Source: Pseudoxanthomonas sacheonensis (GTDB lineage Bacteria > Pseudomonadota > Gammaproteobacteria > Xanthomonadales > Xanthomonadaceae). From it: DNA of 64,000 nt. Positions 19,146-27,091 of the stretch are shown here, in pieces (within the stretch, counting starts at the first letter, position 1; each line of letters opens with the position of its first letter). The stretch is from assembly GCF_010093305.1 (NCBI RefSeq), contig NZ_PDWS01000002.1:124001-188000 (forward strand), written 5' to 3'. Under the pieces are notes generated by a model that saw only the letters and a program-made list of their open reading frames with translations, did no database searches and was not told the origin of the DNA. The translations under genes and the position numbers were made by a program.

Positions 19146-20381
19146 TCACGAGGACTCGACGTCCACAGCCGCCAAGGGTTTGTGCCGGGGGAGCGACAGG
19201 GAAATCGCGGCGGCGAGCCCTACCAGCACTGCCGAGATCCACAGGCACGCCGCCAAGCCCGCCACCTGGAATATCCACCCGGACAGCACGGTACCCAACA
19301 ATCGGCCAAGCGCATTGGCCATGTAATAGAAGCCTACGTCGAGGGAAACGCCGTCTTCGCTGGCGTAGCTGACGATCAGGTAGCTGTGCAGCGAAGAGTT
19401 GATCGCGAACAGCACCCCGAATACCAGCAAGCCAACGACCAGGATCGTCTGTACGGACTCCTCACGCGCCAGCAGCATCGCCATCACCGCCGGCACGAGC
19501 GCCAGGATCGCCGCGCATACGAAAGCCGAGCGTCCGTCTGGCACCTTGCCGCTGCGCTTGCCGGTGAAATACGGCACCACCGACTGCACGATGCCGTAGC
19601 CGATGATCCATACGGCCAGAAAGCCACCGACCTGCCAGAAATCCCAGCCCAGCGTCTGCGCCAGGAACACCGGCAGCGCGACCACGAACCATACGTCGCG
19701 GGCACCGAACAGGAATAGCCGTGCTGCCGACAGCAAGTTGATCGCCCGGCTCTTGGAGAAGATGTCGCGGAACTTCGGCTTGTGCTTTGCCTTGCCCAGG
19801 TCGCGCTTGAGCAACGCCAGGCTCAACAGCCATACGATCAGCAGCACGCCGGCCATCAGCGCCACCGCCGGCGCAAACCCCATCGTGGTCAGCATGGCGC
19901 CGCCGAGGAAGAAGCCGATGCCCTTGAGCGCGTTCTTCGAGCCGGTCAGCGCCGCCACCCAGCGGAACAGGGCCCCCTGCTGATCGCCCGGCACCAGCAG
20001 CTTGATGCTGCTCTTGGCGCTCATCTTGTTGAGGTCCTTGGCGATGCCCGACAGCGCCTGCGCCGACATCACCCAGGGCACGGTCAGCCATGCGCCGGGC
20101 ACCAGCAACATCGACAGGGCCACGACCTGCAGGGCCAAGCCGATGTTCATCGTCCGGTTGAGGCCGATCCGCGCGCCCAGCCAGCCGCCGACCAGATTGG
20201 TGACGACGCCGAAGATCTCGTAGAACAGGAACAGCAGCGCTACCTGCAACGGCGAGTAGCCCAACTGGTGGAAGTGCAGCACCACCAGCATGCGCAATGC
20301 ACCGTCGGTCAAAGTGAAGGCCCAGTAGTTGCCCGTGATCAACAGGTACTGGCGAACATCGGGCGACAGGCGGGACAACAT
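19146..20381 (-). CDS. arsJ: ArsJ-type MFS transporter for 1-arseno-3-phosphoglycerate
   Basis: The 411-residue major facilitator protein has about 12 predicted membrane segments and the motif GGWLGARIGLNR between helices 2 and 3. Its neighbour is a GAPDH gene four bases upstream in an arsenic operon, the defining context for ArsJ. In this pathway GAPDH makes 1-arseno-3-phosphoglycerate from arsenate and ArsJ exports it, after which it hydrolyses, giving arsenate resistance. The length and start (MLSRLSPDVRQYLLI) suit the family. It is the last gene of the ars operon. Confidence 0.88.
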   Translation of the reverse strand: MLSRLSPDVRQYLLITGNYWAFTLTDGALRMLVVLHFHQLGYSPLQVALLFLFYEIFGVVTNLVGGWLGARIGLNRTMNIGLALQVVALSMLLVPGAWLTVPWVMSAQALSGIAKDLNKMSAKSSIKLLVPGDQQGALFRWVAALTGSKNALKGIGFFLGGAMLTTMGFAPAVALMAGVLLIVWLLSLALLKRDLGKAKHKPKFRDIFSKSRAINLLSAARLFLFGARDVWFVVALPVFLAQTLGWDFWQVGGFLAVWIIGYGIVQSVVPYFTGKRSGKVPDGRSAFVCAAILALVPAVMAMLLAREESVQTILVVGLLVFGVLFAINSSLHSYLIVSYASEDGVSLDVGFYYMANALGRLLGTVLSGWIFQVAGLAACLWISAVLVGLAAAISLSLPRHKPLAAVDVESS

Positions 20382-20385
20382 GGAC

Positions 20386-21390
20386 TTACCCTGCCTGACC
20401 CACCAACTGGACCAACTCGGCGGTACGGTTCACGTAGCCCCATTCGTTGTCGTACCAAGCGTAGATCTTCACCTGGGTGCCATTGATCACCATCGTCGAC
20501 AACGCGTCGACGATGCTGGAGCGCGGGTCGGTCTGGAAATCGATTGATACCAACGGCTGGGTTTCGTAACCCAGGATGCCGTTGAGCTCGCCCTCGGCGG
20601 CGGCCTGCAAAAACGCGTTGACTTCCTCGACCGTGGTCGGCCGCTCGACCTCGAACACGCAGTCCGTCAGCGAGGCATTGGTCAGCGGCACGCGCACGGC
20701 ATGACCGTTCAACCGCCCCTTCAGTTCGGGGAATATCTCGGCGATCGCGGTGGCCGAGCCGGTCGAAGTCGGGATCAGGCTGCTGCCACAGGCCCGAGCG
20801 CGGCGCAGGTCCTTGTGGGGCGCATCGACGATGACCTGAGTGTTGGTCAGGCTGTGGATCGTGGTCAGGCTGCCATGGCGGATGCCCAGCTTTTCGTGGA
20901 TCACCTTGACCACCGGCGCGAGGCAATTGGTCGTGCACGAGGCAGCCGAGACGATGCGGTGCTGGGCCGGATCGAAGCGCTGCTGGTTCACGCCCATGAC
21001 GATGTCGAGCGCGCCGGCCGACTTGACCGGTGCAGTGACGACCACACGCTTCACGCCCTGGTCGAGGTAGGGCCGCAGCACGTCGGGTTTGCGGAACTTG
21101 CCCGAGGCCTCGATGACCACATCGCAGCCGGACCAATCGGTGGCGGCGATGTCCTTGTTGCGGGCCACCGGGATACGGACGCCATCGATCACGAGGGCAT
21201 CGCCATCGGCGATCGCCTCGTGCTGCCAGCGGCCATGGATCGAATCGAAGTTCAGCAGGTGCGCCAGGGTGGCCGCGTCACCGGCCGGGTCGTTGATCTG
21301 AACGAAGGAAAGCGCGGGATTGCCCCAGGCGGCGCGCAGGGTCAGGCGCCCCATGCGACCAAAGCCGTTGATGCCGATGCGTAGAGTCAT
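20386..21390 (-). CDS. gapdh: Arsenate-resistance glyceraldehyde-3-phosphate dehydrogenase
   Basis: The 334-residue NAD-dependent dehydrogenase has the Rossmann start [13 protein letters not shown], the catalytic cysteine in [12 protein letters not shown], the catalytic His region and the C-terminal [11 protein letters not shown]. Full family length. Situated between arsC and arsJ, it most likely uses arsenate with glyceraldehyde 3-phosphate to form 1-arseno-3-phosphoglycerate for ArsJ to expel, rather than serving glycolysis. It is 33 bases downstream of arsC and 4 bases upstream of arsJ. A housekeeping role cannot be excluded from sequence alone. Confidence 0.9.
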   Translation of the reverse strand: MTLRIGINGFGRMGRLTLRAAWGNPALSFVQINDPAGDAATLAHLLNFDSIHGRWQHEAIADGDALVIDGVRIPVARNKDIAATDWSGCDVVIEASGKFRKPDVLRPYLDQGVKRVVVTAPVKSAGALDIVMGVNQQRFDPAQHRIVSAASCTTNCLAPVVKVIHEKLGIRHGSLTTIHSLTNTQVIVDAPHKDLRRARACGSSLIPTSTGSATAIAEIFPELKGRLNGHAVRVPLTNASLTDCVFEVERPTTVEEVNAFLQAAAEGELNGILGYETQPLVSIDFQTDPRSSIVDALSTMVINGTQVKIYAWYDNEWGYVNRTAELVQLVGQAG

Positions 21391-21423
21391 GGTGGCGTGC
21401 AGTCGAAAGGAAGACGAAAGGTA

Positions 21424-21921
21424 TCAGGTGGACGCCGTGCCGATCTCGCGGACGCGGGTCTCCAGCACCAGGCGATCGAGGGCTTCGACCTTCAGCGCCA
21501 TCAGCAACGCGATCCGGTGCTGCAACAGATGAAGTGCATTGGTGAAGGCGCGGCGCACCTGGTCCTCGGTGCCGGTGACTTCGGCCGGATCCGGGACGCC
21601 CCAATGCGCGGTGATCGGCTGGCCGGGCCACACCGGGCACGTCTCGCTGGCGGCACGATCGCATACGGTGATGACGATATCCATCTGCGGCGCATCCGGT
21701 TCGGCAAACTCGTCCCAGGCCTTGCTACGCAGGCTGTCGGTCGACAATCCGACGTCCTGCAATACCTTCAAGGTCATCGGATGGATCTGGCCGCGCGGCT
21801 GGCTGCCGGCGCTGTAGGCATTGAATCGTGTCTTGCCCAGTTGGTTGGCCAAGGCTTCGCCCATGATGCTGCGGGCGGAATTGCCGGTGCACAGGAACAG
21901 GAGGTTGTAGCGACGGCTCAT
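21424..21921 (-). CDS. arsC: Arsenate reductase, low-molecular-weight phosphatase family
   Basis: The 165-residue enzyme reduces arsenate to arsenite. It has the phosphatase-type P-loop LFLCTGNSARS (residues 8-18, catalytic Cys) and the DPAEVTGTED acid loop of the thioredoxin/glutaredoxin-coupled LMW-PTP ArsC class. It lies between acr3 (24-base gap) and gapdh (33-base gap). Together the operon handles arsenate both by reduction plus Acr3 efflux and by the GAPDH/ArsJ route. The start matches the family N-terminus. Confidence 0.9.
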   Translation of the reverse strand: MSRRYNLLFLCTGNSARSIMGEALANQLGKTRFNAYSAGSQPRGQIHPMTLKVLQDVGLSTDSLRSKAWDEFAEPDAPQMDIVITVCDRAASETCPVWPGQPITAHWGVPDPAEVTGTEDQVRRAFTNALHLLQHRIALLMALKVEALDRLVLETRVREIGTAST

Positions 21922-21945
21922 GACAGGGTCTCGGGGTTGGGCAAA

Positions 21946-23013
21946 TCAGGGGCGCGCTTCGTACCACGCCTTGGAGGCGGTCACGATGCGTACGACGGAC
22001 AACATGACGGGAACCTCGACCAGCACGCCGACGACGGTCGCCAGCGCCGCGCCGGAGTGGACGCCGAAGACGCTGACGGCGGTGGCCACGGCCAGTTCGA
22101 AGAAATTGCTGGCGCCGATCAATGCGGAAGGTCCGGCCACGCAATGGGCAACACCGAACTTGCGGTTGAGCCAGTAGGCCACCCCGGCGTTGAGATACAC
22201 CTGGATCAGGATCGGCACGGCCAGCATGGCGATGATCAGCGGTTGTGCGACGATCTGCCGACCCTGGAAGCCGAACAACAGAACCAGCGTGACCAGCAAG
22301 GCGCCAAGCGAGACCGGCCCCAGTCGCTTCAGCAGGGCTTGCAGCGCCGCCTCGCCACCTCGCTGCAGGATCCAGCGACGCAGGACCGCGGCGATCAGCA
22401 CGGGCACGATGATGTAGAGCTCCACCGACAGCAGCAGCGTCGACCATGGCACGGTGATCGACGAAATGCCCAGCAGCAAGCCCACAACCGGGGCGAAGGC
22501 GAACACCATGATCGCGTCGTTGAGCGCGACCTGGCTGAGGGTGAATTGCGGCTCGCCCTCGCACAGATTGCTCCAGACGAACACCATGGCCGTGCATGGC
22601 GCCGCGGCCAGCAGGATCAGCCCGGCGATATATGAATCCAACTGATCCGCCGGCAGATAACGGGCAAAGACGTGGCGGACGAAGAGCCAGCCCAGCAGCG
22701 CCATCGAGAACGGCTTGACCGCCCAGTTGACGAATACGGTGACGCCGATGCCTTTCCAGTGCTGCTTGACCTGTCCCATCGCGCCGAAGTCGATCTTCAG
22801 CAGCATCGGGATGATCATCAACCAGATCAGTACCGCGACCGGCAGGTTGACCTTGGCGATCTCCATCGCGCCCAGCGCGGCAAAGCCGTCGGGAAACAGG
22901 TAGCCCAGTCCGGTGCCGACGACGATGCACAAGGCCACCCACAAGGTCAGGTGGCGCTCGAAACCGCCCATGCGCCGGGAAAGCGGTACCGGTGAAGCGA
23001 TCGTCTCGTTCAT
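21946..23013 (-). CDS. acr3: Acr3-family arsenite efflux permease
   Basis: The 355-residue membrane protein has about ten helices and the Acr3 signatures AAPCTAMVFVWS (Cys in helix 4) and the ALNDAIMVFAFAP segment. It exports arsenite using the membrane potential. The ATG at 23013 overlaps the arsR stop by four bases (ATGA) and gives the family N-terminus (ETIASPVPLSRRMGGFERHLTLW); the longer upstream frame runs through arsR and is not used. Followed by arsC after 24 bases. Confidence 0.92.
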   Translation of the reverse strand: MNETIASPVPLSRRMGGFERHLTLWVALCIVVGTGLGYLFPDGFAALGAMEIAKVNLPVAVLIWLMIIPMLLKIDFGAMGQVKQHWKGIGVTVFVNWAVKPFSMALLGWLFVRHVFARYLPADQLDSYIAGLILLAAAPCTAMVFVWSNLCEGEPQFTLSQVALNDAIMVFAFAPVVGLLLGISSITVPWSTLLLSVELYIIVPVLIAAVLRRWILQRGGEAALQALLKRLGPVSLGALLVTLVLLFGFQGRQIVAQPLIIAMLAVPILIQVYLNAGVAYWLNRKFGVAHCVAGPSALIGASNFFELAVATAVSVFGVHSGAALATVVGVLVEVPVMLSVVRIVTASKAWYEARP

Positions 23014-23354
23014 GCCGCGTCCTTCCTCCGGCGCGTGGGCTCGCACACCTGGCTTGGCAGGCAGTTCGTGGCACCGCCACAGCAGTTGCGGGTCAGGAAG
23101 GCGATCAAATTGGTCATGGCCTCGAAGTTGGCGCGATAGCGCTTGAAGCGACCGCGCGCCTCGCACTCGATCAAACCGGCACCACTGAGCTCCTTCAGGT
23201 GGAAGGTCAGCGTGGCGCCGGGCAGCGACAGGGTCTCGGCGATCTCGCCGGCCAACCGGCCTTGGGGACCTGCCTCGACCAGCAGGCGGAAGACCGATAG
23301 CCGGGTGGTCTGGCCCAAGGCGGCGAGCGAGAGGGTTGCGTCTTTGATTTCCAT
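23010..23354 (-). CDS. arsR: ArsR-family arsenite-responsive repressor
   Basis: The 114-residue winged-helix repressor has the recognition segment LPGATLTFHLKELSGAGLI (about residues 45-63). The metal site appears to be C-terminal, NCCGGATNC (about 89-97), rather than the ELCVCDL site in the HTH of E. coli ArsR, so it belongs to the C-terminal-cysteine class. It heads the ars operon and overlaps acr3. Its likely operator lies in the promoter just upstream (23361-23389). Release by arsenite would switch on the whole five-gene operon. Confidence 0.88.
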   Translation of the reverse strand: MEIKDATLSLAALGQTTRLSVFRLLVEAGPQGRLAGEIAETLSLPGATLTFHLKELSGAGLIECEARGRFKRYRANFEAMTNLIAFLTRNCCGGATNCLPSQVCEPTRRRKDAA

Positions 23355-23360
23355 TTTTCT

Positions 23361-23389
23361 AAAATAATCGAATATACGAAGCGTAGCAA
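23361..23389 (-). promoter_or_regulatory. Promoter of the ars operon with AT-rich operator-like spacer
   Basis: Leftward there is a -35 TTGCTA (23389-23384), a 17-base spacer and a -10 TATTTT (23366-23361), ending 7 bases before the arsR ATG. The spacer contains TTCG-TATA-TTCGA, an imperfect dyad, as expected for an ArsR site. The short distance to the ATG implies a nearly leaderless arsR message. Confidence 0.45.
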
Positions 23390-23395
23390 CCCGCG

Positions 23396-23560
23396 ATGAC
23401 AGGAAAACGACAGCCTGGCTGGCACTGGCCTCACCTTCTCCTGCTGGCCGGCTTGCCGCTGGTGGCGATGGTCGCCATCCGCCTGCATTTGCCCACCACC
23501 GCAGTACTGTTCGGCTGGGTGCCTAGCTATTCCGCGGCACTGCGTGATCTCTTCGCTTTT
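23396..23560 (+). pseudogene. 5' stub of a membrane protein gene, divergent from arsR
   Basis: An ATG frame encodes WHWPHLLLLAGLPLVAMVAI and further hydrophobic sequence (about 50 residues) in the style of a permease N-terminus. It then runs into the antisense of the XRE gene, where the composition changes. The stub is divergent from arsR and may be the beginning of an arsenic-linked permease cut away by the junction with the XRE module. The family could not be identified from so short a piece. Confidence 0.4.
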
Positions 23561-23889
23561 GGCGCCTTGTTAGCTTCGACCAGCTTGACCAGCTCTTTCT
23601 TCTTGCGCAGGGACAGGCCGTTCCACTGCAGCAGAAGTTCAGCGAGCAGGTCGTCCTCGGTATAGAGAAAGGCCGGCGGGATGCCCAGCACCTCGGCTAG
23701 CCGCTTAGCCCGTTTGAGCTGGGGTTCGTGCTTGCCGCGCTCGTATTGATTGATTGTGGGAGAGGCCACGGCAGGATCCAAGCCGGCAAGCACACCGAGT
23801 TGCGTCTGCGACAGGCCTGAGCGCTCACGCGCCTGGGCCAGTCGTAGCGCAAAAACCGGGTATTTTGCCGTTCGAGTCGTCACTACCAC
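23527..23889 (-). CDS. XRE-family (Cro/CI-type HTH) transcriptional regulator
   Basis: The 120-residue protein has a Cro/CI HTH domain in residues about 13-70: RLAQARERSGLSQTQLGVLAGLDPA, then TINQYERGKHEPQ and AEVLGIPPAFLY. A Lys/Arg-rich tail follows. It is divergent from the 272-residue unknown gene at 23930, with 40 bases between them. These contain the near-palindrome CCTAAGGAAGCCTTAAGG (about 23891-23908), a possible operator. Such small regulators often control transfer or recombination genes of islands. No partner toxin motif was seen in the neighbour. Confidence 0.8.
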   Translation of the reverse strand: MVVTTRTAKYPVFALRLAQARERSGLSQTQLGVLAGLDPAVASPTINQYERGKHEPQLKRAKRLAEVLGIPPAFLYTEDDLLAELLLQWNGLSLRKKKELVKLVEANKAPKAKRSRSAAE

Positions 23890-23929
23890 CCCCTAAGGAA
23901 GCCTTAAGGATGGCGGAAGTGACCGGTTC

Positions 23930-24748
23930 TTGGATACTAAGTTATTCTTAGAGCCCCAACAACCACCTCTGCCCTACATGGCGTCGCCCGCCCCCGCCAC
24001 CGTCGATGAACTCGGGCTAAGAGGATGCCTGTACCTATGGGCGCTATTGACTGGGCAGGAATACCGCCTACCGATCGCGCAGACCAAGCGGATGACCCTG
24101 GTAGCTATGGGGTACTTACAGGAGCGCGGCGTCATCGAAGTGCCTTGGCCAGAGGCACGCTGGGAACTAAAGCCCGATGCCCGGATCACGCCGATCGAAG
24201 GCTTGCAGTGGCATCTGTCCTGGGCCGTGTATGAGCCGGAGCGGTTGGTCGATGCGCTGGATGACTACTTCAACTCCCTGGAACGCGACGACTTTACGAC
24301 GGCAGAACGATTGCGGCTTTGGACCGAACTGGGATCCGCCGAGGCCGAACGTTTCTTCGAGCAGCAACTGCTGAAGCATCGGTTCTCCGGTGAGTGGGCA
24401 CAGGACATCGCGTTCGCCTATCGGGAAAGCGGAGTAGTACTAACGGTAGCCCAGTGGCGCTACTGTGCCTGGGCGGCAGTACGGCGTGGCGCTTCCATGG
24501 CCATGCAGCACGGACCCCAGGTGGATGGCCTGCGCGACACGATCTATCAGGAAATACGCCGACGTGCGACTTCAGTAGCGAGCGGCACGTGGGATGGCTG
24601 TTCGTTTCCGCCCTTTAACCCGCAACCTGAAAGCGCATTGGGTCGCGGCTTCGTTCATAGGCTGACGCGCTTGGGACAACTCTATTGGACAGGGTGGCCA
24701 AGTACAGAGGTGTTGATTGGCCACGGTCTCGAACATTGTCGTGTTTAA
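23930..24748 (+). CDS. Unknown 272-residue protein, paralogue of a decayed copy beside arsJ
   Basis: No known domain was recognised. The sequence is acidic and Trp-rich with family-like blocks RLPIAQTKRMTLVAMGYLQERG (winged-helix-like), IEVPWPEARWEL, LSWAVYEPERLVDALDDYF and VAQWRYCAWAAVRRGASMA. There is no signal peptide or membrane segment. The possible start codons are TTG 23930 and ATG 23978; the second gives ASPAPATVDELGLRGCLYL, which is the part shared with the decayed copy. It is divergent from an XRE regulator and convergent with the RecJ-like gene. The presence of two copies flanking the ars operon marks it as an island gene. The function is unknown. Confidence 0.6.
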   Translation: MDTKLFLEPQQPPLPYMASPAPATVDELGLRGCLYLWALLTGQEYRLPIAQTKRMTLVAMGYLQERGVIEVPWPEARWELKPDARITPIEGLQWHLSWAVYEPERLVDALDDYFNSLERDDFTTAERLRLWTELGSAEAERFFEQQLLKHRFSGEWAQDIAFAYRESGVVLTVAQWRYCAWAAVRRGASMAMQHGPQVDGLRDTIYQEIRRRATSVASGTWDGCSFPPFNPQPESALGRGFVHRLTRLGQLYWTGWPSTEVLIGHGLEHCRV

Positions 24749-24821
24749 CAGATGCTGCGGATCGTGACGGTTCTGTCCCACTCATTTCGCAACGCGTGGC
24801 TAGGTCATCCAAACTGCACAA

Positions 24822-26588
24822 TCAACGCAAATCGATCCCCCGAATTATCAGCTGCAGCCGGGTGTTGCCGCGGTAACTTTGCGCATCCAGACAATAAGCA
24901 AACGTCACGCTGACTCCAACACTGACAGGAGGGTTCCCCTCTTTGTTGGCTCCAAACCAGACCGCATCGATGTCAGTTGCGCTGTTTGAGAGCCGTAACT
25001 TCAAGTGGGTTCCGTCGCCAATCAGGCGCATATCGTTCACGCGCCAAGTACCCATGAATATTGGCTGCTCGAATTCTCGGCCATAGGGCTCCAACGCCGA
25101 CAACTCGCGTACATGATCTAAACCAGGTGCTTCGAGCAACCCGTCAACTAGCAGATACGGTGATGGCAGTTCTTCGCCATAGGCTTCTTTGACACACGTA
25201 TCCCATGCATCAACCAAGGTGGGAATATCGCTTCGCTTCACCTTGAGCCCGCCCGCACCACGATGCCCGCCAGCGCTCAACAATAGGCCTGGCCAGCGTT
25301 GTTTAATTAATGTCAGCGCTTGCAGGACGTTAACGTGCGGCGTTGTTCGTATTGATCCGGTGGCAATGCTCTCGTCACTCGCAAGCGGCGATAGGCATAT
25401 CGTTGGCAATCCGAACTGCTCCACCATTCGAGTGGCGGTAATACCGTGAACCCCTGCATGCGACCGTTCCCCCAGCCATAGACAGAGTCCGAGTCGCCCA
25501 TCGCGGATACCGGCTTTAGCCAAAGGTTCTGCAATACTGCGCAGTGTCGCTTCAATGTCCTTTCGCTCGCGATTGTTGGAATCAAGTTCCTGGAGGATGC
25601 GGAATGCCTCCTCCTCGCTGGTGGCACACAGAAACTCCACCCCCAGCATGGCATCGGTTAGCCGGCCTCTAGCATTTATGCGTGTCGCGATCTGAAATGC
25701 AATATCGGCAGCTGTCCAGTCCCCTTCCTTCTTTAGCAAGCGGCGCATAGCTTGCCAACAAGGTCGCGGCTTCGAATTCATCAAACGGAGCCCGCGCTGC
25801 ACGATCATTCGATTGTTTAGCGAGTACGCAAGAGACGACGCGTCCGCAATGGTCCCAACCGCGCAATAATCTAGAAGATCAGAGACACGTGGCGATTCCG
25901 GGGTTAAAGACCCACGCTCAATTAACAGCTCGCGAGTAGCCGCCATGACCAGCAATGCGGTATGGCAACCGGCTATCGCCTTATCTGGAAATTTGCTATC
26001 GCGCCGCACCGGGTTCACCACGGCATGAGCTGATTGCGGCGGCCCTTCTTCGGGAATGCCGTGATGATCCGTCACCACGACGGAATGGCCAGCAGCGACC
26101 AACCGGGAGATTCGCATCTCATCGGTACTCCCCTGATCCGCCGTAATAATGCACGTGCTTGGCGGAAGCTGAGGGAGCATGCGATCGACTAGCGCATCGC
26201 TGAGGCCGTACCCCTCGATCATCTTATGCGAGAGAAAACTATAGATTCGGCCAACCGGATACCCCATCGCCACTAGAGCGTTTTTGAGAATCGCGTGGGA
26301 AGTGGCGCCATCAGCATCGTGATCAGTAACCAGAGCAATTGGTGTGTGCGCAGAGATTGCGTCGGCAAGGTGCCCGGAGGCCTTATCAATGTCGGGCAAT
26401 GCGTGCGGCCCATCGATCTCGTTAGGCGATGGGATAATTAGGGAGCGAAGCTGCGAGAAGGAAACCCCATGTAATCGACCTGATATCACCCGCGCCTGCA
26501 ACGGCGTATAGCCGAGACTAATGGCCTGCTCCTCCACAGGCTTATCGCGCGATCGATCCTTAAGCATCATGTTTGTGCTGTCTGTCAT
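24822..26588 (-). CDS. recJ: Island-encoded RecJ-like DHH/DHHA1 single-strand DNA exonuclease
   Basis: The 588-residue protein has the whole RecJ core: motif I DHDADGATS (Asp89, 91, 93), motif II Asp151 in ITADQGSTD, motif III TDHHGIP (174-176), motif IV CAVGTIADAS (Asp249), then RINARGRL and the DHHA1 motif SAGGHRGAGGL with a C-terminal OB-like region. RecJ degrades single-stranded DNA 5' to 3' in recombination and mismatch repair. All visible metal ligands are kept. It is not a copy of the host gene: the host fragment reads DFDCDG, VDHGIA and VTDHHLPGE at these sites. It overlaps the small upstream gene by four bases and is the last gene of the recombinase operon. It probably substitutes for the disrupted host recJ or serves transposition. 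Confidence 0.85.
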   Translation of the reverse strand: MTDSTNMMLKDRSRDKPVEEQAISLGYTPLQARVISGRLHGVSFSQLRSLIIPSPNEIDGPHALPDIDKASGHLADAISAHTPIALVTDHDADGATSHAILKNALVAMGYPVGRIYSFLSHKMIEGYGLSDALVDRMLPQLPPSTCIITADQGSTDEMRISRLVAAGHSVVVTDHHGIPEEGPPQSAHAVVNPVRRDSKFPDKAIAGCHTALLVMAATRELLIERGSLTPESPRVSDLLDYCAVGTIADASSLAYSLNNRMIVQRGLRLMNSKPRPCWQAMRRLLKKEGDWTAADIAFQIATRINARGRLTDAMLGVEFLCATSEEEAFRILQELDSNNRERKDIEATLRSIAEPLAKAGIRDGRLGLCLWLGERSHAGVHGITATRMVEQFGLPTICLSPLASDESIATGSIRTTPHVNVLQALTLIKQRWPGLLLSAGGHRGAGGLKVKRSDIPTLVDAWDTCVKEAYGEELPSPYLLVDGLLEAPGLDHVRELSALEPYGREFEQPIFMGTWRVNDMRLIGDGTHLKLRLSNSATDIDAVWFGANKEGNPPVSVGVSVTFAYCLDAQSYRGNTRLQLIIRGIDLR

Positions 26589-27091
26589 CGCCCAGGCTTT
26601 CCTGCAGAAGGCTTGATTGGGAAGACATTGCTGCCTGCCTTCCGACTCTTGACTGCAGAAATGTCACCCCCACAGAACAGGCAAGCTGAAGCCTCCTTGC
26701 ATTCCTCTGCCAGAAGCGGGGTCAGCAAAGGCGTTATATCCGCGGAGCTGTGGTGAAACCGCCTATATATTTCGACATGATGCTGTCGAAGCGCTTGAAC
26801 TTGACGTTGAGCCACAGCTAGTTCTTCTTGCAGCCGTTCGTTTTGAGCGCGGAACAGCGCAATCAATGCTTCGCCTGAAGTAGATCGGCGCCCTGCCTTC
26901 AACGATTTCAGCGTTTCCGCTACAACATGATCATAACGCCTTAGAGTCGTTCTCGATGCGGGCACACGTGCCGAAACCTCGCTCGCATTGAATACGTAGC
27001 CCTTCCCGAGCTTCGCCGCCTCATCCGCCAACTCATGAATTACCGTGCGAATGCGACCAGACAATTCTTCACCGCGAAGTTGTTTTCTCAT
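26585..27091 (-). CDS. Small helical partner protein of the recombinases (TnpC/GmtX-like in position)
   Basis: The 168-residue protein has an N-terminal region resembling a small HTH (SEVSARVPASRTTLRRYDHV, about 40-59). A coiled coil follows (IALFRAQNERLQEELAVAQRQVQALRQHH, about 85-115), then a CLFCGGD cysteine pair and a basic tail. It overlaps genes on both sides by four bases (ATGA), so its dosage is tied to the recombinases. Tn554-type transposons and Gamma-Mobile-Trio islands also have a small non-catalytic protein beside their recombinases. Relationship to either is suggested by gene order only. Confidence 0.55.
   Translation of the reverse strand: MRKQLRGEELSGRIRTVIHELADEAAKLGKGYVFNASEVSARVPASRTTLRRYDHVVAETLKSLKAGRRSTSGEALIALFRAQNERLQEELAVAQRQVQALRQHHVEIYRRFHHSSADITPLLTPLLAEECKEASACLFCGGDISAVKSRKAGSNVFPIKPSAGKPGR

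Noticed and set aside
24822-26588. The RecJ-like gene as the missing 3' half of host recJ displaced by the island
   Set aside because: It is a full-length gene with its own motifs I-IV and diverges from the host fragment throughout, so it is a separate homologue.
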